64,000 bases of DNA from Yamagishiella unicocca (taxonomy: Eukaryota; Chlorophyta; Chlorophyceae; Chlamydomonadales; Volvocaceae): assembly GCA_003116995.1 (NCBI GenBank), contig BDSL01000012.1, positions 248,001 to 312,000 of the forward strand, in the 5' to 3' direction. The notes beneath the pieces are model-generated. The model did no database searches. It was not told the DNA's origin and saw only the letters and a program-made list of their open reading frames with translations. The stretch's first letter is position 1. Each line of letters begins with the position of its first letter. The position numbers and the translations under genes are program-made. Of this stretch, positions 11,704-23,000 are shown piece after piece.

Positions 11704-14441
11704 TTTCCCTTGCTCTCTAGTCCTCGCTGGTCCTATCGCATCAGCTGCGCGCTGCGCGGAAGGCAAACCTGGTGTCGCTGAAAGGGTCGTCCCGTCTCGT
11801 CCCGGTCGTTGACGTTCCTGTCCGTGCCCCGCCGCCGTTACCCACCGCGTTGCCGCGGTGTCGCAGGCTTCACGCCGATGTGCAAGCAGCTGCCGCCCGC
11901 GGTTGTGATGAAGCTACTGAACGACCTGTTCGTACGCTTCGACGCCCAGCTGGACCTGTACGGCGTGTATAAGGTGCGTCGGAATGTGTCGTACTGGGAC
12001 GTGGGCGGCGGTCCCTCGACGGCCTGCCTCGCGAACAGCATCCCACCCGGCGAGCGGGAGCGTGCCCGGGGATCCCACTGACCCTTTTTGCGGCGGCGGC
12101 GGCGGCGCGTCTCTGACCCAAGCCCCACTCCATCAAGGCAAGGCCCGCCCCTCCCTCGCGTCCTGGCCTCCTCGGCAGCTGCTACCGTAGTTCCCTCGTT
12201 GCTGCTGCTGTGTCGCAACCCTGGGGGACCTGCCGTACCGCTGTGTCGCAACCCTGGGGCACCTGCCGTGCCGCCTGCGAAGCTCGGACCCGGAAAGAAG
12301 AACCCACCGACGGACGCGACGCGATGCATGTTGCCCGCCTCCGCTGCCGCCGCCGCCGTACAGGTGGAGACCATCGGGGACTGCTACGTAGTGGCTGGGG
12401 GCCTTATGCACGAGGACGCGGATGGCATGGCGGCGGTGCACGGGCAGGTGGACCGGAAGCAAGCCGACAAAGTGTTTGCGTTCGCACAGGTGGGCGCGGG
12501 GGGGTGGAAGGGGGCAGACCCGTCGTGCGGGGCCTGAGGGGGAGGAGGGGGAAAGGGGTTCCGGAGCGAGGGCGTCTAGCGCGGGCCGGGCCTGCCTCGA
12601 AGGCGCCCCCACGTGCGCAGTGACGTGTTGCTCGTCCATCAGGCGCCTGAGACTAGGTCATGGGGGTTACAAGAAAAGAACCGGTAACGCGACTGGGAAG
12701 TGTAGTGGGGGGCCGGTCCCGCCTGCACACCTGACATCAGAGCACTCGCTGGCCGTCTTCGCCCGAGCATTACTTTACCGCCGAGCCTCGAAACGCCATG
12801 GCAATGATTACATAACAGCAAGACTGTCTGCGTGTGCGTATACGTTCACTGGAAACTGACTTACAGCACTTAATGCGCTAAAATTCTGCTCGTTTACCGC
12901 GCTGCGCGTGTAAAATCTACCATTTGAGTGTGATATGTGTGAATGAGCTGCGTGTTGACTCGCTATTCGTTGTCGCTGTCGCGCCCCCCAGGCGATGCTT
13001 CGCTCCGCTGCCCGCGTCAGGATGCCCACCAACGGCCAGCCGGTTAAGATCCGTGTGGGCATCCACTCCGGCGCCGTTGTCAGCGGCGTGGTGGGCACCC
13101 GCATGCCGCGATTCTGCCTCTTCGGCGACACCATCAACACAGGTCCGCGGACGCCGACGCCACGCGCTCGGAACCCAAATGTCATCAACCCATTGCCGGC
13201 GCTTTCGTGGACACACACACCCACACACGCACAGTCTCCTTCGCGGCTCAGCTCAGCATATTTAAAACACACACGCACACATTCATCCCCCGCTGAGGCG
13301 CCTCCCAGCTCCCCCCAAGGCCATTCCCTGGAATGGTCGTCGCCAGTCAACTAAACGCCGCGAATCCTCCCTGACTGCCGTACACTCTCGCCCCATGTGA
13401 CGCCCGCAGCCAGCCGCATGGAGAGCACCGGAACCCCCGGTTCGATCCACGCCAGCAGCGACACGGTGAGCGGGGTGGTTAGGGGTTCCCGCTTGGACGA
13501 GGTCGTTGGTGCGGTTTCCCGTGACTTGACCGGCGGATATATAACTGATACCGGTCGGGGCACCCCATGTAAGCACCGGGTGCCCGTGGCGGTAGTTGCC
13601 ATGTGCGGGGGCCGCCTCCAGGACCGCAGCCAGCCTACCCCGCCCTGCCCTGCGCTGCCCTGCGCCGCCCTGCGCTGCCCTCCTCCAGTACGCGTTGCTG
13701 TCCGGGAGCCGAGTCGGCTGGACCGCAACCGGCGGTGTGGAGGTCAAGGGCAAGGGCATGATGGAGACTTACATGTGGGAGCCGAACACGACGGCGCAGG
13801 GTACCGGCGGAAGCGCAGGCGGCGCGGCGGTGGCTCCCAGCCCGCCGCCGCCCTCATGCCAGGACCCAGCCGCGCTTGGCCCCGCGGCTGGCGGCAGCGC
13901 CGCCCACATCCCGCCGCCTCATCCCAGCCCTGAGGCACTAGGGGCCGGAGGCGCCATAGGGCCCTATGCGGCGGCTCTCTTTGCCGCGGATAGCGCGACG
14001 ACGGTGAAGGCGGCAGGATCGTCGCGGGGCGGCGCTGGGGGCGATGACGTGTGGACGGGTTCGGGCTCCATCCCGCCCCGGTGCGGCGCCGAAGCAGAAG
14101 CCGACTGCGGTGACCAGCAGCTGCCTGAGGTGATGGCGAAGGCGTCGGGAGTCCACCGAGTTGCTGAGAAGCAGCAGGGGGACGGGTGGCAGCAGCGGCA
14201 GCAGCCGGAGGAGGAGCACGCGGACGGGGGCCATGAGGAAGGGAAGGAGGGCGAGGAGGAGGTACTGCAAGTGCCCTCGGATGTGACTGACTCGTTGCTT
14301 GTGCGCCTGACGTTTTCGGAGAACGTCCGGGGCCACATCGCAGCAGCAGCCGCACCCTCTTCCCCGACTGTCATGAGGGCGGAGGCGCCGCGCAGCGACC
14401 ACGCCAACACGGGCTCGGCGCTGCTGCAGTGGATTGATTGA
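5959..14441 (+). CDS. PAS-domain class III nucleotidyl cyclase, guanylyl type
   Basis: Exons: 5959-7162, 7463-7581, 8068-8367, 8554-9366, 9496-11022, 11344-11593, 11867-11973, 12364-12489, 12992-13142, 13410-13465, 13689-14441. They join in frame to 1,801 aa. A PAS-like module starts near residue 265 ([19 protein letters not shown]) and ends near 1320 ([20 protein letters not shown]). It is interrupted by about 800 residues of Ser/Ala/Gly-rich sequence. A helical linker ([19 protein letters not shown]) leads into the catalytic domain. Metal aspartates are D1402 (LFADIQGFT) and D1446 ([10 protein letters not shown]). E1442 and C1524 ([12 protein letters not shown]) match guanylyl rather than adenylyl cyclases. 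N1531 and R1535 (ASRMESTG) complete the active site. Predicted reaction: GTP to cGMP and pyrophosphate, as a homodimer. No membrane segment is visible. The ATG at 5959 is the first in the open frame, but upstream exons are possible. The C-terminal 250 residues are low-complexity. Confidence 0.85.
11594..11866 (+). other. Cyclase intron with GGCT microsatellite
   Basis: This intron splits the DIQ-G motif of the catalytic domain (donor GTAGGT, acceptor CGCAG). It contains about ten GGCT units at 11658-11699. The preceding reading frame stays open through the repeat, so retention would add Gly-Trp-Leu-Ala repeats before a stop. Confidence 0.8.
12663..12706 (+). repeat. Dispersed repeat, GGGAAGTGTAG family
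   Basis: This intronic copy reads GGTTACAAGAAAAGAACC, then GGTAACGCGACTGGGAAGTG. It matches, in part or whole, segments at 2313-2377 (minus), 32529-32598 (plus), 35381-35413 (minus) and 35649-35702 (plus). The class is unknown. Confidence 0.6.
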
Positions 14442-17400
14442 GTGGGCGTGAGGGTGGGAGCTGCCCAGGGCGGCGGACAGACAGGCAGGCCGCTTTCCCT
14501 GGTCGCTTACCCCTCTGGCAGGGCAGCAATGGCGCATCGACGGCGGCGGCGGCGGCAGGCCTACGGCGCGGATCGCTGGGTGGGGGTTCGACTGAGCTCG
14601 CCGACGTCGGGGTCACCGGCCTAGATCCCAGCCTACCCGCCGGCCCGGCTTTTCCCGCCACCCACGGCAACACTACTGCTGCTCAGTTAACGTTAGGAGT
14701 TCCTCCCCCTTGGGAGGTGGTGGCCTGCCATGGGCGGCGGACTTCCAGGGTGTTGGGGTGCGGGCGGGGCAGGGGATGCTTCGTGGGAGTCGCATGCTGC
14801 AGGCTGTCCGTGAGCGAGCCGGTGTCGTGAGTGGTCGGGTGGTCTGACACACTGCTTATTATTTCGGGAAAAATGAAACCGGTAAATCGCATCATAGACA
14901 TGGGAACGCTAAGAGAACCCATGCATGCGCAATGTATGCCTGGGTGCGATGTGAGTGCATGAGATGAAAATCTGGGTTGCGCATACTGGTACGCTGGTGG
15001 ATGTAGACCGCTGTTTAGCTAGTTGAGGCGATCAACGACATCCGTCGACCCGGCGGCACACAGTACTACACTTGATTTGCTTTCTTTCTAGCTCTATAGC
15101 TGCATCATTGTGCAGCTCTGGGTCCCATGGAGGATTTGCGCATGTCGTCACGGACAAAGGGTTCGACGCATCCTTTGGGCCGAGCGCTCGCGAAGGAGCG
15201 AGGCGCTTTACAACCGCGCTGCATGGAGCGTAATCGCGAACTGCTATAACGCTGGGAAAATGATATTTCGCACAATGCAAGGATGCCGTACCGAGGGCGT
15301 CAGCCACGCCTTAAGAAGGGGAAGGCTCGCCTGTGGGCGGCAGCGTTATGCGGCGGGAGCTTGGAGCCGCGCCCTGTCCTTGGGTACCGTGGGTAAACTG
15401 TTGAGGTTGACTGGCCGCCGCCGCAGCTGGTTTCGAGCGGACACGTAAGACACGGGTAGATGTGTGGTGCCCAGTCGGTGTGTCCTCGAGGCGACCCGCT
15501 GCGGCGGCATAGGTTGCGGTTAGCAGTTGGCTAGTACGGCAAGTTGGGATGCTGCGCTGCGATCTGCAACTGAACCCTGTCCTTCGGCGTGTTCCCCATC
15601 GGCTCGTGGGATCCGAGGGGGTGCTGTCAGGCCTTGAACAGGGGAATATAGGCGGTGGCGGCTGGCCGGCCTAGGGCGCGCATCTGCGTGCCCGCGGTCG
15701 GCTCAAATCACCCGCAGTTTTGACACTGTTTGGCTAGAGCGAAAGGAGTTCGGGCTGGGAGTCTAGTGATTATCGGTACAACAAAGAGGCTCTGTACGTG
15801 ACTTGGCGGGTTTGTGTCGGGCTGGACCTACAGTCATGTCTGCGCGTGTCCTTCCCCGCAGCGGCTTTGGCGTGGGTTAGAACGTTCCAGACACGTCGTA
15901 CACCAGAAGAGGTATCGAGAGACGCGCCTGCGTACCTGGATTTGAGTGGCAGCAGGGTAACAATTTTTGTGAATGCGGGGCAGGGCAGGGACGCATGTTT
16001 GGCGGGCGGCGCAGAGCTTGTGCGAACCCGGCTGGAGTAGCCATGCTGCTGCGCAGGCAGCGAGATGAATTGCGTGCGCTAGTCCGCGGGGTTTTGTGCA
16101 CACACACTTGTCAGTACGGCCGGGGATCACCACATTGGAGGTGAAGGACTTGCTGGACTGACTGAATTTTGCGCTGAAGGAGTCCCCGCTATGCAACAGT
16201 TTGATGCTTATTTGCGTCTGGGTCCTAAGGCGTCTTCCGATCCAAGTTTACGATACGCGGTATGTTGCCAGCATTTCGCGCAGTAAGACCTTTGCTGGTC
16301 GCTGCAAAGCAATGCGGCGATGGCTATGAGGAGGATGCTGCTGAGAGCGCGAGGGCGAGGGTACGAAGAGTCGTCCCGCCGTTTAGCTTCGTTTAGAGCG
16401 CGCACGCAGGTGTCTTCATTTTACACGCCTCCCTAAGCCCTGATGCATTCATAGGCTGCGAGATAATGCCATGTATTTTACGACTTGCTAGCGCGCTTGG
16501 TTGCGTACGCACGGACAATGTGTACGATCTGTTTTTATGTCAGCCCCTCACCACGCAACCGATTAATGCAGTGGCTCGCTCTCTGCCATGGATACGGTCC
16601 TCCGCTCGAGCGCCGCGCAGATCATTTTGACGCGGGGGTCTCGAGCCTACCTACTTTTGAGCTGTAACCGTAGGATCTGAACCGTCTGCATGTACCGGAA
16701 TAGCCAGTTCGTTGCCTCTGGCGATCTCCGAGCTCCGAGACTGGCCATCCAGCACACCTTGCACACACGGTATGGTACCCAGTACAGTACATTTGGGCTC
16801 AAAGGACAGGATGGAAGCACGACGCGTTGCGTGTCCGTCTTTCGACGTGAGCTGCTGAGTACAGTGCTGGCCCTTGCGCGCTTTGCTGCAGAGTTGCAAT
16901 CCACTCCTTAGCCGCCAAGATTAAAAGACGGCTGAAACCTGCTGAAACCCCTCCAGCTGTAGTGGACGGCGTGTCCGTGGTCCCGTCGTTCCCCAGTTGT
17001 GAGAAGTAGTTGTTGCCGCGAACATGCATCGTTTTGACACGGGGCTCCCTTCTTGGCCTCGTTCGTCCGGGCTTGAGGACAGTGTAACATCTCGCTTATT
17101 ATCTCTGGCCCCTGGCGGTACCCAACTGGCTACGGCAGCACAAGGACCATATTGTTAATAACAGCAAAGCCCTCCCCTGCCCTCCCGAATAGGCAATACC
17201 ATAAAAACTGGAGCCGTTTCATGCATGGCGGTATGCGGTACGCGGAGGACTTTGCTGCTGTTGCTTCGCCAAATGGCGTCGTGATAGGTTTTCCGCGCTG
17301 GACCTTTGCACAATCGTGTGGCAGCTTGGCAGGCATCCTTGGCAGCTACGGGCAGCTTGGCAGGTGTTCGTTTGTCCGAGTCCTGGTACGTCGCTGCATG

Positions 17401-17678
17401 ACTCACTCTCTGAAACCGTCACATCGCTTCGCATTCCACTTTTGCAGCACAGCAGTCCTCCTGTCCATCCAGCAAAGCCGCTTATGTAGCGATCAGTCCG
17501 CTTCTGCAGGCTCCTTCCACTTTTGCAGTCTTCCACTGAATCCATATTGAAACTCATCGGCCAGGGGCTTAGGACGAACCAATGCGTCCGTCCCCTGCCA
17601 AGGGTAACATCAAAGCGGAGAAATGGGCAGGCCTTGTCACAACCTCGCTGCAAAATCGCAAGATGTGACTGTATCCAT

Positions 17679-17763
17679 AAGCCCCGGCGAACCCAGGACA
17701 AGAAGAGGGGCCCATGTCCGTGGCGTCACCATATGAGAGCTGGGGCTGAACCCAGCCGACTCC
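17679..17763 (+). repeat. Dispersed repeat, CCAGGACAAGAAGAGGGG family, copy 2
   Basis: Core GCGAACCCAGGACAAGAAGA followed by GGGGCCC, GTCCGTGGCGTCACC and a downstream CAGCCGACTCC segment. It is shared with the other copies. Confidence 0.6.
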
Positions 17764-18290
17764 ATCCCCGAGAGGCGCAGGAAAGCTGAAGGAGACGCAA
17801 GACAAGCCCAGTCAAAATATTGTAGCTCCACTGCGAGGGATGTCAAACTATATGACACTGTAAAATATATATGTGGTACAACAGGTCGTTATATGTCTGA
17901 TCGCCTGACCCGCAGCCCGATACTTTTGTCAAAGGGACGAGCATGGTTACAAAGGCGAGTTGGAAACGCCGCCGGAGGTTGGACGTACATTTTCAGTTAT
18001 GTTAGACGACTACTACCGCAATCCCCAAACTGTAGGACTTTCTTGCAAGTTACGTGCTGTGTCGTGACACCCGCAAATATGGGACATGGACGGAACGGGG
18101 CAACCGGACGCGGGTCCAGGGGGTGCGCAAACGGGCAGGGGGGGGTGAGGAAACCCATGGAAACGACATGGGATGTGACTGGGGGCGGGTCGACTGGGGG
18201 TGTGCATTCGCACTGCTTCTCAGAGCGACTTCGCGGAAGCAAGTGCATTATATTGCAGGTCCCGAACGGGGCTGAACACGGTCTGATGCG

Positions 18291-18365
18291 GTAATGAGGT
18301 ACGTGTGATGAGTCCGTAATGAGGTACGTGTGATGAGTCCGTAATGAGGTACGTGTGATGAGTCC
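18291..18365 (+). repeat. 25-bp tandem triplication
   Basis: Three identical units starting at 18291, 18316 and 18341, each beginning GTAATGAGGTACGTGTGATG. The repeat lies in intergenic DNA. Confidence 0.95.
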
Positions 18366-18863
18366 GTTGCTGAGCTATCGAGAGTTAAAATTTGCGGGGA
18401 TTACTTGAGCTGAATACCGGAGCGCCACAAGACGTTCGGCTGCGGTTGAGATCCAGGCGGCGCATCATCATCTCGTCCGTGGTCTATCTTCTTCTACAAG
18501 CCTCCATGTCGCGGCCGTGTTACTTGTTGCATGGGTGATACTACAGGTGCTCTTTCGTAAAGGACTTAAGCTTCTTCGTAGAACAGACTTAAATGAAGTA
18601 GGAGTAATTGACATGACGAGAGGCCAGCGGAGGCGTTTCCAAATCCCGCGATGCGCTTCTAACGTTACCCATAACGGTTTTTCGCCGAGGTGGAAATTCC
18701 ATTATTGTTCGCTAGGGGTCGCTCAAATCCGGGCTGGATGGCGGCACACTTTGGCAATCCTTGTCGCCGGGTACGAGTGCGATTTGTGAATAGCGCCTCG
18801 CGCGTCGTTGCACAGCCGCCCTCCAAATAAATACATAATGATAAGACGTAACAGTGTCCTCAA

Positions 18864-19081
18864 GCCCGGGTGACCCCAGGGCAAGAAGAGGGGCCCCTGT
18901 CAGCCCCGGTCCGTGGCCTCACCATTCACGGGCGGGGGCGGACCCCAGCAGACGCCCCCAAGGGCACAGAAAAGCCTAGGAAACCACAAAAACGCCGACA
19001 CGGCCGGGCAAACCCAGGACAAGGGGGGGACCCCATACCGAGCCGTACGACAAGCCAGCGCTGGCAGCCAGCAGACGCCCC
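18864..19081 (+). repeat. Two diverged copies of the CCAGGACAAGAAGAGGGG family
   Basis: One copy spans 18864-18960 and another 19001-19081. Each has the AACCCAGGACAAG-like core and ends in CAGCAGACGCCCC. The second lacks the GTCCGTGGCCTCACC block. They form a loose tandem about 140 bp apart. Confidence 0.6.
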
Positions 19082-20062
19082 AGAATGCACAGGGGCAAGG
19101 CAGGAAACCCCGACAGGCCCATGAGGGCGGGAGTCCGACAAAGAAAGGAAAACCGGTCACCCCATGGCCCACCGCCGGAAAAACGGCGTTTATTGGTGCG
19201 GCGTACAGGATTGCGTGAGCGACAGTCGCGCACGTGCAATTCTCACCGGTCCCGTGCACTTGCGCATGCCTGCTTACAAGGTGCGGATGAAACGGGGACC
19301 AGTGGATGGAAAGACGGTCGTCGTGCTAATTTTAGGTGCTGTGGGAGGCTAGTCGCGACTTATATGTTGGTGCTTTTGCACTCCACGACCGTACCATGTA
19401 ATCAGCCACCTGTGCCAAGCTGTAATACTGTTAAACAATCCAATATTTGATGTGGCTTGTTCTGGCCGTCCAGCTTTTACTGTCCTCGACCTTGCCGTTC
19501 TCGAAACCTCTCGTGTTAGCTGTTCACGGGCAGTCACGAGCATAGCATCCGCGCCCGCATCCACCTCCCCTATCGCTCCTGCAGCCCTGCTAAGGAAGTG
19601 TCGGTGCTCGACTGGACTTGGACGAATGCGCACGCTTACATCTATTATTATGTAACGTTCATCCTCAATTGTGAGTGAAGTTGCTTTTAAGGCTGTCCCA
19701 GTGAGTACAGCGGTACACGCTCTTTCGCACATTCGTACACCCGTACGTTGTAACAGTATTGCAAGCGGCTGCCTCGCCCAGCATCGCACGAGCTACGCCA
19801 CGGATAAGAATACTGTCGATGATGCCACGGGATGTTTGTATTGATGCGGTTTGCTAGGTGTGAGAGGTGAACAGCAGGCGTAGGCCTGTGAGGCTGTTTC
19901 AACGAACGTCATACTTTACCCTACAAGATGAAGATTGTCGTCTCCTAATTATGCCATTAGGTTTCTGCCCTGAAAACAGCATGGTGACGGGCCAGCCGTC
20001 CGGGTCACACCCGGCAAGACTGTCGGCCTTAGGGCGCTGCGATAGAATGTAAGATTTTGTGG

Positions 20063-23000
20063 ATGCGCCAAGGCATGTGGTGGAGCAAGCCCCGCCCAGG
20101 AGCTGGGCTACGGCTCTTCCTTGTTAGTGCCATCTTCGCCGTCGGCGCTGCTCAGCTTCTAACATGTGATTCGTCACTTGAGCAATTGTTAAGCAGGTAC
20201 AGTAGCGTGCGTTCTGCGTCATTTTTACACACCGCTGGGGAGGATGGTCTCCTGTTTCCTTCAAGCCGCAACTGTCACCTTTTGGGGGCTGATAAATGAA
20301 TGTATCGGTTGCATCATATGTTGATGTAGATGTGTAAAATATGATATAACTTCAGGGTCGGCACCAACGTTTGTGGGCTTCACTTTCTGACGACTGCGCA
20401 CAGCAGTGGTTCTTGCGGCTCGAAAGCTACATATTGACGTTATCTATTTATGTCATTGGAGCTGTCGCCTTTTCCGGATAACACTGATATCGACTTGGTT
20501 GCGTGCAGATGCTCGCCTTCACTCAATGGAAGCGATTTGGCGCCTTACGTCGTGGATTATGTGGAGCAGGGTTGTATCCAGGCCTATAATGCAACCCAGG
20601 TCCGTCGTAGTCTTTTATGCGGGTCGCAGTCACGGGATGTCACCGGTTGGATGCCTTTGGAACCTCGCGTTCACTGCCATACATCCATATCACGTCATAG
20701 AAGGGGGGGGGATTGGCGAAACTGCTTCCGATCTTTCCGACCGGCGGGTGGGCTAGCACGGTACCCCAGCGGAAATGTTAAGACCTAGCAGATTCGTACG
20801 CGTACATACGGCTCTTAACAAATTCCGGCTACGGTATGCATCCTAGCCTAGCAAAGTAGCCCCCCGCCACGTCCCGGAGATTAACCTGCCCTGTCTCCAT
20901 CCTAGCCTTGCTTTGCTTTGCTGTACCATATCAACTGCAGGGGCCGGTGCTGGAGGTGCTCGTCAGCGCCACAGTCGAGCTGCCGGCAGCGGTCTTGGAG
21001 GGCTTCAAGAAAGACACGGGCTGGACGGTCCATGTGACTTCATGGGACGAGTGAGCTGGGGGCAGAGGACAGGGTCCAGGGGTCGCACCCCACGGCGGCC
21101 AGGGGTCCGCTTTTGGGCCCGGGGTTCTGGCGCCAGAGGCCGACGGGTGGAGACGTGGGCGCGTGTCCGGAATCCGCGTTCAAGGCGGCATCTCCTGGGA
21201 GCCGGCGGGTGCAGAGGCCGAGCCGGGGCACCGACCAGGGCTGCCGGACAGCAGGGGCGGCAATGGCTTTGCTCGTCGTGCGTGCGTGGGCTTTGGCGCT
21301 CGAGTGGCGGATGGAAACGAAGTTAACAGCTGGGACATCCCAGTGCTGCAAAAGCAGCTTCCGTAAGTAGGACAAAACACGACCACAGCAGTATGCTGCT
21401 TGTTGTGGGTCTGGTACCTGGCCTGGTAACCGAAGTCTTCGTGTGCAGTATCGCGTGCAAGGGAGGCTGTCAGTAGCCTGCGCTGCTTGCTGTCTGTCTT
21501 GCCCTGCAGGGCCTCGGTCGCCCTGCCGCCCCTGGCTGGCAGCAGCGACAGCCGCCGCCGGTCCCTTGCTACAGCGGCTGCAGCCACCACGACCTCCCAA
21601 AACGATCCGGACTGGCGGCAGGCCCTCACGCTGACGTACGACGCTTGGATCCTGGATTCGCAACTTCTGGCGGGGCTCGCGCGAAATGGGCTCCCTGCCT
21701 CGCCGTCTGGGCTGTTGCTGCCGGAGACCTTTGTCAGCATCCACACCGCGTCTCAGCCGCAGGTCCGGCTGTACGGCACGACGTACCAGTACCGTACCGC
21801 AGCGCTGCCCGTGGGAACGAACACGCTGGTCCTGTACGGCAACCGGCTTGCCCTGGAGCGTCTGTACGGCGACGTACGTACGCGCGAGCGGCTGGGGTTG
21901 GGACTGTTGGACCGAACCGCGCGTGCAGCTTCGGATGGCGGCGGCGGGAGTAGCGAAGGCGCTGCTGGCGACAGCGGCCTTGAGGTGCAGCTGCCGGTGG
22001 TGTGGACCTGGGAGCAGCTGGTCGACGCCGCGGCAGCTCTGAACGGCACGGACTTCGACGGCGATGGCGCCTTGGAGTACGGCATGTGCCTCGACACGTC
22101 ACCGGGTGGGTCGAGGCCGCCGGCGTGGGCACTGGTACTGGGTTGCGGGCTGGCCAGGGTGGCCAGGGTGGGTCGGGCCGAAGGAGCTGAGCCCTGGGAA
22201 GGAAGGCCTCCGTCCGAGGGCTCCAAGCGCTGACGCAGACTAAGCGTCGTTCGCACATGGCGGGTATCGCCTCGTTTTCAACCCGGACATCCATTTGCAC
22301 CCTATCCTCCCGCAGGCTGCTTGGCGCCAGCTCTGGTCCAGGCAATAGCGGCGTCCTACCTGCAGACCCATGGGTCAAGCGATGGTGTCCTAATCGATCC
22401 GGGATCGATGGCCTGGCGCCTGGAGACTCCCGGTTTCGGAACCGCAATGTGGACTCTGCAGCGGCTGTTGTCGTACGCGGTGCCGGGCGGTGGCGATCAA
22501 TCCTCCTGCCGCCAGCTGTCGAAGTCGTTTGCGGAGGGGCGATGCGCGTTTGCGATCCACACCCTCTCACACCTCAAGGTTTGTGGGTCGCGGCAGGGGA
22601 GGGAGCGGCAGGGGAGGGAGCGGCAGGGGAGGGAGCGGCAGGGGAGGGAGCGGCAGGGGAGGGAGCGGCGGGGGAGGGAGCGGCAGGGGAGGGAGCGGCA
22701 GGGGAGGGAGCGGCAGGGGAGGGAGCGGCAGGAGAGGGAGCGGCAGAATACGCCGGCGGGGGCTGAGAGAATGGTGAGGGCGCGGGCTGGGTCAAGGGGC
22801 GGGGGTATGACGATGCTGTCACACCCTGAGTGGCTATTACTCTGGGGCATGGCTGGGCTAACCTGGGTTGGTTTGGGTTTACCTGGGCTGATTTGGGTTA
22901 ATCTGGGTTGACCCGGGCTGAGCGGGTTTGACCCGGGCTGAGACCTGGGCTGATTAGGGTTGATTTGGGCTGGTCTAGGTTGATATAGGTTGATCTGGGT

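Larger units (their letters stand above)
14442..20062. other. Intergenic region between the two cyclase genes
   Basis: This 5.6-kb stretch has lower GC than the genes and only short ORFs without recognisable domains. It includes the 3' untranslated region of the cyclase that ends at 14441, three copies of the CCAGGACAAGAAGAGGGG repeat family, and a 25-bp triplication at 18291-18365. A 62-codon ORF at 19164-19352 starts with ATG but shows no family signature. Decayed transposon sequence seems likely but cannot be shown here. Confidence 0.6.

Noticed and set aside
17219..17701. 160-codon minus-strand ORF in the intergenic region
   Set aside because: No domain and an ordinary chance-ORF composition. 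It overlaps a dispersed repeat copy at one end.
18291..18365. Possible hammerhead ribozyme cores in the 25-bp triplication (TGTGATGAGTCC)
   Set aside because: The core needs CUGAUGA, but the base before UGAUGA is G, and no GAAA strand with pairing stems follows.
19164..19352. 62-codon ORF beginning MAHRRKNGVYW
   Set aside because: It has an ATG and a hydrophobic end but no conserved motif, promoter or splice context. It is too short to call without transcripts.
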